The translations under genes and the position numbers were made by a program. Below the pieces are notes generated by a model that worked only from the letters and a program-made list of their open reading frames with translations, was not told the DNA's origin and did not search any database. Shown here piece after piece: positions 54,643-63,658 of a DNA stretch of 64,000 bases (position 1 is its first letter; the number at the start of each line of letters is the position of its first letter). The stretch comes from Thermocoleostomius sinensis A174 (GTDB taxonomy: Bacteria > Cyanobacteriota > Cyanobacteriia > Elainellales > Elainellaceae), in contig NZ_CP113797.1 in the NCBI RefSeq assembly GCF_026802175.1, positions 3,015,026 to 3,079,025 on the forward strand, read 5' to 3'.

Positions 54643-56412
54643 ATGAATCGCGTTAGCTATCGCTTATTGTGGCCTTACTTGCGTCCCCATTGGCGCACGA
54701 TCGCGCAAGCACTGGTCTGTACCCTCATTTTTTCTATCTGTTGGCCTTTATTGGCGTGGATTGCAGGCGATTTGTTGCAATTTTTGGTAGAGGGCAATAT
54801 TCCAGAGTTGGCCAAGCGAGCGGGAATTGTGGCCGGCGTTTTTTTGATTCAAAAGCTGGCGCAATACGGGCAGGATTCCCTCATGGCAAAAGCAGCCCTA
54901 TCCGTGGCATTAGATTTACGCAAGCGGGTCTATGCTCATTTGCAATCTCTCAGCCTCAGCTACTTTGAACGGGTGCAAACGGGCGATCTGTCCTATCGCC
55001 TCACAGAAGATATCGATCGGGTGGGCGAAGTGGTGAACAAGGTATTTCACGATTTTACGCCGTGCGTGCTGCAACTGGTGCTGGTATTTGGCTACATGGT
55101 GTATCTTAACTGGCAGTTGACCGCCGCCAGTTTGATTGTGGTGCCGTTGATGGGACTATTGATCAGTTGGTTTGGCGAGCGGATGCTGGTGTTCTCGCGC
55201 CGTAGCCAAAATTTGGTTTCCGATTTGTCATCATTGATTACCGAAGTATTCAGCGGCATTCGCTTGGTGCAAGCCTTTGCCGCCGAATCCTATGAGATTG
55301 AGCGCTTTAGTCGATCGGCGGAACGTAATCGTCAAGCCAAGTTTGCCGCCGCCAAGTTGCGAGCAATTCAGTTTCCCGTGGTGGGATTCATGGAAGTCTT
55401 AGCCGTGTTGCTGCTGTTGCTGTTGGGGGGATGGCAGATTTCGCTAGGCAACTTAACTGGAGCCGCCTTTGGTAGCTACGTTGTCGCTGTAGCGATGCTG
55501 ATCGATCCGATTAACCACATCACCGAAGACTACAACGAATTTAAGCAGGGGCAAGCCTCAGTCGATCGCATTTTTGAATTACTCGATATTCAGCCGATCG
55601 TCACTGAAGCTTCAGACGCCCAACCACTTCCCCCCGTCACTGGCAAAGTTGAATATCGCGATGTCAGTTTTCACTACGAACACTCCCCTACCTCTAACCC
55701 CCACTCCTCACTCCCTACTCCCCACTCCCCCACTTGGGTACTGCATCATCTTCATTTGCTGGCCATGCCCGGAGAAGCGATCGCTTTAGTGGGGCCGTCG
55801 GGAGCCGGAAAAACCACGTTAGTCAATCTACTGCCACGCTTTTATGATCCGCAAGCTGGGCAGATTTTGATCGATGGTATTGATATTCGATCGGTGACGT
55901 TGCCAAGTTTACGGCGGCAGATTGGCATTGTGCCTCAAGAAACAGTGTTGTTCTCAGGAACAATCGCAGAAAATATTGCCTTTGGTCAAAAATACTTTGA
56001 TTTGACCTCGGTGCAAGAAGCAGCCAAAGTTGCCAATGCTCATCAGTTTATAAGTCAGTTTCCTGACGGTTATCACGCTTGGGTGGGGGAACGCGGCGTT
56101 AATTTATCGGGCGGACAGCGCCAGCGGATTGCTATTGCTCGTGCCGTGTTGTTGAATCCTCGAATTCTGATTTTAGACGAAGCAACCTCGGCTCTCGATT
56201 CTGAATCAGAAGCGTTGGTACAAGAAGCATTAGAACGATTGATGCAAGACCGAACCGTGTTCATCATTGCTCACCGATTGGCTACTGTGCGTCGAGCCGA
56301 TCGAATTTTGGTGATTGAGCAAGGGCAAGTTGTGGAAGCCGGAACCCATGACGAGTTGCTGGCTCAAAACGGCCGCTATGCTCAGTTCTATGCCCAACAG
56401 TTTCAGTCGTAG
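54643..56412 (+). CDS. ABC exporter, fused membrane and ATPase domains (lipid/multidrug type)
   Basis: 589 residues from ATG 54643; TTG 54640 is in frame just before. Membrane domain with six hydrophobic helices (~20-300), coupling helix region SYFERVQTGDLSYRLTEDID, then the ATPase (~335-585): A-loop Tyr in VSFHYE, Walker A GPSGAGKTT, Q-loop VPQETVLFSG, signature [10 protein letters not shown], Walker [13 protein letters not shown], switch His in IAHRLATV. It resembles MsbA-type homodimeric exporters. A low-complexity insertion (HSPTSNPHSSLPTPHSPT, ~350-367) lies between the A-loop strand and the next strand of the ATPase. The substrate is unknown. Confidence 0.93.
   Translation: MNRVSYRLLWPYLRPHWRTIAQALVCTLIFSICWPLLAWIAGDLLQFLVEGNIPELAKRAGIVAGVFLIQKLAQYGQDSLMAKAALSVALDLRKRVYAHLQSLSLSYFERVQTGDLSYRLTEDIDRVGEVVNKVFHDFTPCVLQLVLVFGYMVYLNWQLTAASLIVVPLMGLLISWFGERMLVFSRRSQNLVSDLSSLITEVFSGIRLVQAFAAESYEIERFSRSAERNRQAKFAAAKLRAIQFPVVGFMEVLAVLLLLLLGGWQISLGNLTGAAFGSYVVAVAMLIDPINHITEDYNEFKQGQASVDRIFELLDIQPIVTEASDAQPLPPVTGKVEYRDVSFHYEHSPTSNPHSSLPTPHSPTWVLHHLHLLAMPGEAIALVGPSGAGKTTLVNLLPRFYDPQAGQILIDGIDIRSVTLPSLRRQIGIVPQETVLFSGTIAENIAFGQKYFDLTSVQEAAKVANAHQFISQFPDGYHAWVGERGVNLSGGQRQRIAIARAVLLNPRILILDEATSALDSESEALVQEALERLMQDRTVFIIAHRLATVRRADRILVIEQGQVVEAGTHDELLAQNGRYAQFYAQQFQS
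55682..55735. repeat. in-frame C-rich heptad repeat (STRR-like)
   Basis: Units such as CCCCACTCCTCACTCCC and CTACTCCCCACTCCC run in frame through the ABC exporter gene and encode the HSPTSNPHSSLPTPHSPT string. Short tandemly repeated heptamers of this kind are known in cyanobacterial genomes. Confidence 0.6.
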
Positions 56413-56490
56413 CAGGCATATTTAGCATATCTCAGGGTCATATAGTTGAGCCACTCCGCTTGTCCTTCCGGTATCACTCGGTGCCATCCG

Positions 56491-57357
56491 TCACGATCGA
56501 AATGTGTGTGTAATTAAGATTGGCGATCCGGCATGAACTTGAGGCGCAGCAGCATCTTCTAGGGTAATGGCAACGGCCTGCACGAGATCTTCAGAACGGT
56601 GCACGGCTGGAACTGTAATGGTTTGAGAAACATTACCCTGAGCATCTGGATTAAGCACGGCAGTAAGAATGGCACTTTTATCATCCACAGTGACGGGGGC
56701 ATTCGGGGCTACCACTGTCCATAACACGTAAATTTGGCCGGGCGGCGGTGGCGGTAGATTCTGCACAGTTAACAGCGCTTCTAAGGTCGCTGGGTTGACT
56801 ACGATTGTAGCAGAAGCTGGATTCGTAGGGGTGGTGCTTTGCAAGGTATAGGTACGGGTATCTGCCGATTGAATGTCTGTTTGTGTTGCTTGCAGCGCTC
56901 GCCACAGACGGTAATTATTAATGCCCAAGATGGCAATGAGAACAGCGGCGGCAATTGCCATCGCAGGATTCCAGACTCGATTCCAAACTTCCGATCGACG
57001 AGTTGTATGAGATTTAGAGGGAACGGAAACCCACGAATTGGTTGATTGATTGGTTGATTGGTTGGTTGATTGGTTGGTTGATTGATCGATGAATGGTTCA
57101 GGTGTTGTTTGCTGCGGTTGAGCCTGATATTCAGCTTCCAGGGTATTTAAGATTTTCGATCGCAAATAGTCGGGTGGCGTCACTTCTACAGGCGCATAGG
57201 ATTGTTCTAATGCCTTCTGCATGTGTGCCACTTCGGCGGCGATCGCTGGATTCTCTGCCAGCAATTGTTCAAATTCTGCGGCTTCATCTGAGTCCAAGTC
57301 ACCCAGGACATACCCTGCAATTAATAGCTGTAACTGTTCGGAAGGCATCGGAGCCAT
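56491..57357 (-). CDS. anti-sigma factor (RskA-type), membrane-anchored
   Basis: 288 residues. N-terminal helical sigma-binding domain (~1-85: EQLQLLIAGYVLGDLDSDEA, EFEQLLAENPAIAAEVAHMQ), a Gln/Ser/Thr-rich linker with four NQST units, one transmembrane helix (~135-155, AMAIAAAVLIAILGINNY), and an extracytoplasmic domain with LLTVQNLPPPPPGQIYVLWT, typical of RskA C-terminal domains. No zinc-binding HxxxCxxC motif is present. It follows the sigma gene by 13 bp and is surely its regulator. Signal probably reaches the sigma factor by proteolysis, as in related systems. Confidence 0.88.
   Translation of the reverse strand: MAPMPSEQLQLLIAGYVLGDLDSDEAAEFEQLLAENPAIAAEVAHMQKALEQSYAPVEVTPPDYLRSKILNTLEAEYQAQPQQTTPEPFIDQSTNQSTNQSTNQSTNSWVSVPSKSHTTRRSEVWNRVWNPAMAIAAAVLIAILGINNYRLWRALQATQTDIQSADTRTYTLQSTTPTNPASATIVVNPATLEALLTVQNLPPPPPGQIYVLWTVVAPNAPVTVDDKSAILTAVLNPDAQGNVSQTITVPAVHRSEDLVQAVAITLEDAAAPQVHAGSPILITHTFRS
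57039..57090. repeat. 12-bp tandem repeat inside the anti-sigma gene
   Basis: GATTGGTTGATTGGTTGGTT-type units repeat about four times. Read on the minus strand they give NQSTNQSTNQSTNQST in the linker before the membrane helix. Because the unit is a multiple of three, changes in copy number alter linker length without breaking the frame. Confidence 0.8.
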
Positions 57358-57370
57358 AGGAGTATATTTC

Positions 57371-57961
57371 TTATTGACGATAATTGATAAGAGATTCGCG
57401 TAATTTTAACAACCCCCTTCGTGCTCTGGCTTTGACAGTGCCCAGGGGAATATCCAGTTGCTTCGCAATTTCAGACTGACTAAGACCATCGTAATAAGCC
57501 ATTCTAAGAATTTGCTGTTGATTGTCTGACAATTGCGCCAGTGCGGCTTGTACCTCCTGAGATTGCTCAGTTTGGGTGACTTGCTCTAGGGGAACATTCG
57601 CTGTAATTTCCTGCTCTCGGCTGGGTTGCCAACGTCCCTGGGCGGTTTGGGCGGTACGGCGCGATCGAAGTCGATCGATTGCTCGCGATCGCGTCAAAAT
57701 CGCTAGAAATGTTCTTAAACTCCCTCGATTTGGATCATAGGAACAACCTCTAGCCAGCGTCAAAAAAATATCTTGAGTGAGGTCTTCAGCTTCTTGCGCC
57801 ACGCCAAGGATTTTCATAGCCAGCCCAAACACCAATCCAGCATGGCGATCGTAAAGAATACCGAGGGCGGCTGTATTGCCGACCCTCAATGCTAGATAAA
57901 GTTCTGCATCTGTTTGACTTGACAAGGAGGGGTCAGGGCTACCAGGTGGCTCAAGGGGCAT
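57371..57961 (-). CDS. ECF-type RNA polymerase sigma factor
   Basis: 196 residues from ATG 57961; a TTG at 57991 is an alternative. Region 2 (~30-95: AALGILYDRHAGLVFGLAMK, AEDLTQDIFLTLARG, GSLRTFLAILTRSRAIDRLR) binds the -10 element. Region 4 (~140-190: LSDNQQQILRMAYYDGLSQS, EIAKQLDIPLGTVKARARRG) holds the helix-turn-helix for the -35. There is no region 3, as expected for group 4 factors. The anti-sigma gene lies 13 bp downstream in the same operon, and such pairs usually autoregulate. The regulon is unknown. Confidence 0.92.
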   Translation of the reverse strand: MPLEPPGSPDPSLSSQTDAELYLALRVGNTAALGILYDRHAGLVFGLAMKILGVAQEAEDLTQDIFLTLARGCSYDPNRGSLRTFLAILTRSRAIDRLRSRRTAQTAQGRWQPSREQEITANVPLEQVTQTEQSQEVQAALAQLSDNQQQILRMAYYDGLSQSEIAKQLDIPLGTVKARARRGLLKLRESLINYRQ

Positions 57962-58172
57962 GATGCAAGGTACAGAAATAGGCTTAATCAAACTAACTCA
58001 CAAAATGGAGCAAGTGCATTGGGCAATACTGAAAAAGAAGGCACTTCTCTTGACTCTGGTTATCGTTACAGCGGAAAAATAACCTCTACACATTCTCTAC
58101 TCTAAGAGAAAACTGGGGCAGGTTGTTAGAGCTATTTGAGTTTGGCTAAACCTGCCCTGTCAGAGAGATCTA

Positions 58173-59999
58173 CTATCGGGCGGCTAAACCAGCCAAGGCG
58201 ATCGGTTGAGTAATATCTTGTACATTGCCGATCAGGCTAGCGGCTCCGCTGTTGAGGTCGATTGAATACAGGGAGGAACCGGACGTAACAAATCCCATAT
58301 TCATGCCGTTGCTGGTAACAATATCAAATCCGGCCTTGGCATCGACATCGATACCCAACGAGCCAACCAACGTTTGTGTGCCATCATTGGGTGGGTTTTG
58401 AATAAACAACTGATCGGTATCAGCATTGATGCCATACTGCACCGTTGTGGTTGCACCGCTGACGTTGTTGGAGTAGGCCGTCGCAACGATCGAATCGGTG
58501 TCACCATTGAGATTTCGATCAATTTGAATGCCACCTGTTAAGGTATCAGCATCAACCACCGCTCCGGTATCAGGATTTAGCCGCAAGTTTTGTCCTGCAT
58601 CGCTGACTACTCGAATTCGATCAACTGTCGGGTTAAAGTCTATGCCAAAGTTCATGCCATTCAAGTTTACGGCAAATCGATCGCCTACTTGGGTAGCCCG
58701 ACCTGTTGCCGCATCAATGCGATAGAGGCGGTTACTGCTGCCAACACCAAACAACTGTCCAGTGTTGGGACGAAAATCAATCCCAACCAGCGTTTCTCCA
58801 GCTCTTAATCCGGTGATGTCTACTTTGGTGACGTTATTCAACGCATTGGAATTAAAGAAGACCAAATCACTATCGGTAGTTAATCCCACAAATTTGGCAG
58901 TGGCAGGATTGGGCTTCAAAACCGGACTTCTGGCCGCAAATCCTACTAGATTAACAGGGTTGCGTCTGTTGCGCACATCGCCAATCAAGGTGGCGGCCCC
59001 GGTGGTAAGGTCGATGGAATACAGCGAAGAACCCGATGTGGCAAAGGCACGATCGACGCCATTTCGCGTCACAATATCTAGTCCTGCATCGGCACTGAAA
59101 TCAACGCCTAAGGAGCCGACTACAACCTGAGTGCCATCATTGGGTGGGTTTTGAATAAACAACTGATCGGTATCAGCATTGATGCCATACTGCACCGTTG
59201 TGGTTGCACCGCTGACGTTGTTGGAGTAGGCCGTCGCAACGATCGAATCGGTGTCACCATTGAGATTTCGATCAATTTGAATGCCACCTGTTAAGGTATC
59301 AGCATCAACCACCGCTCCGGTATCAGGATTTAGCCGCAAGTTTTGTCCTGCATCGCTGACTACTCGAATTCGATCAACTGTCGGGTTAAAGTCTATGCCA
59401 AAGCTGGTTCCATTGAGCGGTACAGCAAACGGAGCACCCACCTGCGTTACCCGGCCTGTAGTGGGATTAATCACGTAAAGGCGGTTACTGCTGCCAACAC
59501 CAAACAACTGTCCAGTGTTAGGACGAAAATCAATCCCAACTAATCTTTCTCCTGGTTGTAGCCCCCTAAGGCGAACCTGTCGAACTCTAGATAAATTTGT
59601 ATCGTTGAAAAATGCCAAGCGGTTGTTGTCTGTTAATCCAACAAATTTTGCTGTCGCTGGGTTTGGCCCGGCCGATAGCGTTAACCGATAGTTGGTTTGT
59701 CCTGCTTTTGCTATTACTTTCACAAAATAATTCCCTCTTGCTAAAACGGTGTCAATGAATTCGGATTGCGAGCCTGAATTCCTAGAAGCGGCAATGCGAT
59801 TGCGATCGCCGTCAAATAGAATCAAATCTACGTTGCGACGAAGTCCCTGTACCACCGTTTGCACTTGTGTGCGATCAGGCACGCTAAAAGTTATGAAATC
59901 TCCGCGATCTCTTCGACCCACTGAGTCACGAATCACTTCCATCTCTTCGAGCACGCCAAGCTTTCGCGCTCTACTGAACGTGTTGTCGTTTGAAGCCAT
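58173..59999 (-). CDS. PPC-like plus duplicated DUF4394 protein
   Basis: 608 residues. Residues 1-~110 are a PPC-like beta domain (DSVGRRDRGDFITFSVPDRT; ARGNYFVKVIAKAGQTNYRL). Then two copies of DUF4394 (about 112-355 and 362-608), each opening KFVGLT, with GERLVGIDFRPNTGQLFGVG in the first copy and GETLVGIDFRPNTGQLFGVG in the second. DUF4394 repeats resemble beta-propeller blades. A 273-bp stretch is identical in the two copies (58378-58650 and 59131-59403). No signal peptide is visible, as in the CAP-domain protein. The function is unknown; a surface or secreted location is inferred only from the PPC-like domain. Confidence 0.82.
   Translation of the reverse strand: MASNDNTFSRARKLGVLEEMEVIRDSVGRRDRGDFITFSVPDRTQVQTVVQGLRRNVDLILFDGDRNRIAASRNSGSQSEFIDTVLARGNYFVKVIAKAGQTNYRLTLSAGPNPATAKFVGLTDNNRLAFFNDTNLSRVRQVRLRGLQPGERLVGIDFRPNTGQLFGVGSSNRLYVINPTTGRVTQVGAPFAVPLNGTSFGIDFNPTVDRIRVVSDAGQNLRLNPDTGAVVDADTLTGGIQIDRNLNGDTDSIVATAYSNNVSGATTTVQYGINADTDQLFIQNPPNDGTQVVVGSLGVDFSADAGLDIVTRNGVDRAFATSGSSLYSIDLTTGAATLIGDVRNRRNPVNLVGFAARSPVLKPNPATAKFVGLTTDSDLVFFNSNALNNVTKVDITGLRAGETLVGIDFRPNTGQLFGVGSSNRLYRIDAATGRATQVGDRFAVNLNGMNFGIDFNPTVDRIRVVSDAGQNLRLNPDTGAVVDADTLTGGIQIDRNLNGDTDSIVATAYSNNVSGATTTVQYGINADTDQLFIQNPPNDGTQTLVGSLGIDVDAKAGFDIVTSNGMNMGFVTSGSSLYSIDLNSGAASLIGNVQDITQPIALAGLAAR
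58378..58650. repeat. exact 273-bp direct repeat, copy in second DUF4394 unit
   Basis: Matches 59131-59403 exactly by eye, at an offset of 753 bp (251 codons). Flanking DNA of the two units differs more. Confidence 0.88.
59131..59403. repeat. exact 273-bp direct repeat, copy in first DUF4394 unit
   Basis: Matches 58378-58650 exactly by eye. The repeat covers the most conserved part of each DUF4394 unit. Confidence 0.88.
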
Positions 60000-60064
60000 G
60001 ATTCAGTTTTGTAACTCAATACAGCCTAAATACGGTCTCGCGACAGAAATGGATGCCTTCCACC

Positions 60065-60110
60065 ATAAAAAACGAAGGGAAGGAATGTTTTACATCCGCG
60101 ACCCTTCGTT
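60065..60110 (-). terminator. rho-independent terminator of the 1052-residue protein gene
   Basis: Read on the minus strand, AACGAAGGG and CCCTTCGTT form a perfect 9-bp stem (an inner GGATG/CATTCC pairing extends it) followed by seven T residues. It lies 60 bp after the stop codon of the large gene and just before the DUF4394 gene. Confidence 0.85.
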
Positions 60111-60169
60111 CGACTCTCTGCAATGGTAAAGAATGGCTCAGTAATAGCCAGTTTTCTATTTATCGAGGA

Positions 60170-63100
60170 TTAAATGGCAGCCAGTGCTCCCGCTCCTGCT
60201 GCGGCCGCCGCCGACACCAAAGCTGTCAAAAATAACCACCAAGCCGCCGTAGCAGCCGCTTTGCGAGTTTCTTCAACTTGACGCTGAGCCTGGTATTTAA
60301 CTTCCTCTAGCCGTTGTTGAGCTTCAGTTTGAATTCGTTCGGCTCGCTGCAAAACGCTGTTTCGGGCAGATTCCACTTGGTCAATCAAACGGTTTGCATC
60401 GGCTTCAGAAATGTCTTTGCGCGAACTCAGCAGCGCCACCAATGTTCCTCGATCGAACTCACTGAGCCGCTGCCGTAGGGCTTCAAACCCAGCTTGCGGA
60501 TCGTCAAATAAGGTGCGAATATCCTGACGAATGCCTTCATAATTCAGTTCAGGACGGTTTAGGGAATTGAGGTAATCCCGAATTCTGGCAAAGATGCGAT
60601 CGATGACACTTTGAATTCGGTATTGAATTTGTCGCATTTGATCCAATACCTGATCGCGAACTGATTCAATTTGCATCACTACGCGATTTGCTTCTTCAGG
60701 TGTCATATCAGGACGTTGTGCCAACAGCGCCACCAATGTTGATCGATCAAACCGCGAGAGGCGATCGCTGAGGCTTTGTAGCCCTAATTGCGGTGACTGC
60801 AACAGCAATGAAAAGTCGCGCTTAATGCCTTCGGGATTGAGTTCCTCTTTGTCAGTGTTACGCAAGTAGTCCTCAATACTGGCTTCAAAGTCCATTACCT
60901 GCTGTTGGGCCCGCAGCGCTAACCGTCTCGGAGATTTGATAATGCGGTTAATGCCCTCTTGCAATTGATCAATCGTATGATTGACTTGAGCTTCACTCAT
61001 GCCTTCTCGCTGTCCCAACAGTCGCACCAAGGTTTGGCGATCGATTTGCGACAGGCGGCGACGCAATGCTAACGTTCCTTCTTTAGGATCTTCAAGCAAC
61101 GTAGTTAGATCGCGTTGAATTCCCTCTGGATTCAATTCCTCCAGATTGGTACGTCGCAGATAATCAGCAATAGAATTCAAGGTTTGATCGTATTGCGCTT
61201 TAACCTGTTCTGTCAGCACACGAGGCGAGCTTAACAGTGATCTCCAATTGGTTTCAATTTGATCCACAATTTGGTAAGCTTCTGCTTCGCTAATGTCTTC
61301 GCGCTGACGAAGCAACTGCACAAGCGTATCGCGATCGACATGAGCGGCTCGATTGCGCAAAGACGATAACCCAAGTTGAGGATCTGAAATCAATAATTGC
61401 AGATCGCGCTTGATACCTTCGGGATTTAGTTCTGCCTTGCCTGTGTTTCGTAGATAATCTTCTAACTTTTGCTGCGCCAGGCTCAACTGCTGCTTCGCTT
61501 GTTCATCAAAGGATTGAGACTCCCATAGAACGCGATCGCGGGTTGCCTCGAGGTAATTAAGAATAGTTTCAGTTTCCTCGGGGGTGAGGTCTGCCCGTTG
61601 CCACAATATTTGCCGTAATGTGTCTCGATCATAAGAGGACAAGCGTAACCGCAGCGTTTCATATTCAGCTTCTTCGTCTTGCAACAGCGCTTTAAAGGCG
61701 GGTAGGATGCCATCTTCATCCCCATGCAATTGGTCTCTAGGAGTCAGCGTTAGGTAGGTTCCCACCCGTTGTCGCAGATCCAATGCAATTTCTCGCTCTT
61801 TAGCCAACCGGGCAGCTGCAATCACCTCTAGCCGAACAGCGTTTAGAGTATCCGCTAGTTGCTGAATCTTGTCTTGGGTGAAGACACCTCGTGAAGATAA
61901 CCGCTCCACAAAGTAGTTGCGATCGAGTTGTGATAGTTGATCCGCCACGGCTGCTGGGTCAGCATCCGGATCATATAAAACATCTCGGAACTCCTTGGCA
62001 ACTCGCTCTGGTGTCATCTGCCAAGAGTAAGCATTCATCAAGTAGTGCTCGACGTCTGTCCGAATGGGACTGTATTGTGACTCAGTTGCTCCCTGCACTT
62101 GATCGAGCAACTTGTCTCGCTGCTCACTGAGCCGTTCCGGGGCTGCTTGCAGGCGATTCAGAATCTTCTGAAGATCCAAATCGGACAAATCTGTGCGACC
62201 CACCAGTAAACCAATCAGCGTATTCATGCCAAACTGAAGCGTTTGTTGCATGATGCCTTGTCCGCTCGATGGCAACGCAGCCATTCCACGACCAGTATCA
62301 GTTTGAGTTGCTCTACCTTGCTCGCGTTCTGCCAGTAAGCGATCGATCTTGGCGTTCAGTTCCTCAACCTTTAACTGTCCAGATTGGGTTGAGCGTAGAT
62401 AATCTACCAATTCTGCTGTGCTGTCAGGCCTGCGGCGCTGCCCCAATGCTTGTCGCCATGCCCCTTCCAATAAATCGGCTAAACGATTGACTTCCTCACG
62501 CGAGAAATCCGTCCGTTTGCTAATCAAATCTAGGAACGTTTGGCGATCGATATGGCGTAAACGATCGTCCTCAGCTAATGTTTGAATGTCGGGATCATTG
62601 AGCAAATCTACCAGATCTTGACGGATGCGATGAAAATCGAAACCAGGCAGTTGTAATCGCTGAAAGTAATCTTCGATCGATCGGCGAATACTAGCTGGAT
62701 CAATCCCTGCTCCCAACTCATTCCGTACCGCAGAGGCCACGGCTTCGGCTGTCGATACCGCTTGTCGCTTAGCAGCTTGACTACCAATCACCGCAGTCGC
62801 CGTACCTAAAATAGACTGAAACCCAGAAGTGGCAGCATTTACCACCGAGCCAATTAAAGAACTAACCGTGGTTGAACTAAACCAAACAAGCAGTGAGAAA
62901 TAGGCTGCCCATATGACTAGCCCAATGATAGCCCCCAGATTTCCACTTGTCACCAAACTGAGTTGCACGGCTAAAAAGCAAGCCGCAAACAAAGCCAGTG
63001 TCACAGTAATCAGCGTCCAAATACCCACTGCAAAGCTGATCTTACGAACAGAAATGCCACCACCATCATTATCTTGAGAAGACGAATTGGAACTACGACC

Positions 63101-63328
63101 CAAGATAGAAATGCCAGCCGCAACAGACAAATTAGTGAACACAAGCTGAAATGCAAATGCTAACAGTAGACCTGACAGCAGTGCAATGAAGAATTGAGGT
63201 CCCGAGATCAGTATGGAGGCTGCCTCTGGCGGTGCAGTTCTGGGAATTGGCTCCTGAATTACAGGAGCTTGAGCTATCTGAAACATCGATATAGATAGCC
63301 CTTTAAAGATTGTCGTGATTTCCACCAT
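60170..63328 (-). CDS. large membrane protein with about seven ~97-residue helical repeats
   Basis: 1052 residues from ATG 63328 (AGGAGAG 6 nt upstream). The N-terminus has three membrane helices (~45-65, 100-122, 130-155). The rest is a run of related helical units near 216-295, 424-500, 518-600, 620-697, 718-795, 815-893 and 912-990, plus weaker ones between 300 and 400. A unit reads YLRNT...ELNPEGI.RDL..LL.DPQ.G...LR.RLS..DR.TLV.LL.QR.D.SE, and ends in IDQ. A C-terminal hydrophobic hairpin at ~1028-1050 closes the chain. I do not recognise the family. The repeats look like a solenoid or membrane-associated scaffold. A DUF4112 gene starts 330 bp away on the other strand. Confidence 0.7.
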   Translation of the reverse strand: MVEITTIFKGLSISMFQIAQAPVIQEPIPRTAPPEAASILISGPQFFIALLSGLLLAFAFQLVFTNLSVAAGISILGRSSNSSSQDNDGGGISVRKISFAVGIWTLITVTLALFAACFLAVQLSLVTSGNLGAIIGLVIWAAYFSLLVWFSSTTVSSLIGSVVNAATSGFQSILGTATAVIGSQAAKRQAVSTAEAVASAVRNELGAGIDPASIRRSIEDYFQRLQLPGFDFHRIRQDLVDLLNDPDIQTLAEDDRLRHIDRQTFLDLISKRTDFSREEVNRLADLLEGAWRQALGQRRRPDSTAELVDYLRSTQSGQLKVEELNAKIDRLLAEREQGRATQTDTGRGMAALPSSGQGIMQQTLQFGMNTLIGLLVGRTDLSDLDLQKILNRLQAAPERLSEQRDKLLDQVQGATESQYSPIRTDVEHYLMNAYSWQMTPERVAKEFRDVLYDPDADPAAVADQLSQLDRNYFVERLSSRGVFTQDKIQQLADTLNAVRLEVIAAARLAKEREIALDLRQRVGTYLTLTPRDQLHGDEDGILPAFKALLQDEEAEYETLRLRLSSYDRDTLRQILWQRADLTPEETETILNYLEATRDRVLWESQSFDEQAKQQLSLAQQKLEDYLRNTGKAELNPEGIKRDLQLLISDPQLGLSSLRNRAAHVDRDTLVQLLRQREDISEAEAYQIVDQIETNWRSLLSSPRVLTEQVKAQYDQTLNSIADYLRRTNLEELNPEGIQRDLTTLLEDPKEGTLALRRRLSQIDRQTLVRLLGQREGMSEAQVNHTIDQLQEGINRIIKSPRRLALRAQQQVMDFEASIEDYLRNTDKEELNPEGIKRDFSLLLQSPQLGLQSLSDRLSRFDRSTLVALLAQRPDMTPEEANRVVMQIESVRDQVLDQMRQIQYRIQSVIDRIFARIRDYLNSLNRPELNYEGIRQDIRTLFDDPQAGFEALRQRLSEFDRGTLVALLSSRKDISEADANRLIDQVESARNSVLQRAERIQTEAQQRLEEVKYQAQRQVEETRKAAATAAWWLFLTALVSAAAAAGAGALAAI

Positions 63329-63658
63329 ATTCTCTCCTGACTATAAACCAGCTTCTGCTAGCAGCAAGGCGTCATAACCCAACTGTGCTAGACGAGGAAA
63401 TTTACTCGCGCATCTACGATATACATACCCCTGTAGTTTAAAATCCCCGTCTGAACCGAAATTTGCGTCTCTCTGAGGACAGAACTCTGTGGCTTCAGAT
63501 CGTTTGAATTAGAGGCAGTTGCGTGAAACTAGGCAACTTGCAATAGGAATGCACAGTATCAAAGACAATGCTAAAAATGCGTTGAAAATCACATGGACGA
63601 AGTTCAGTTCTTCCTCGGGATAGAAAAAAGATTTATCCGTCAATGCCATGATAAAAGC
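63329..63658. promoter_or_regulatory. divergent intergenic region upstream of the large repeat protein
   Basis: 330 bp with no hairpin or recognisable operator. It carries the promoters of two divergent genes (the 1052-residue protein and the DUF4112 gene). An ATG at 63593, in frame with the DUF4112 gene, would extend that protein by 22 residues. Confidence 0.35.

Noticed and set aside
49208-56412. The two ABC exporters and the RTX gene as a type I secretion system
   Set aside because: No adaptor (HlyD-like) or TolC gene is present, and both ABC proteins are of the general exporter type. Closeness alone is not enough.
57039-57090. Possible CRISPR or minisatellite array
   Set aside because: The units are 12 bp without spacers and translate in frame to an NQST linker inside the anti-sigma gene.
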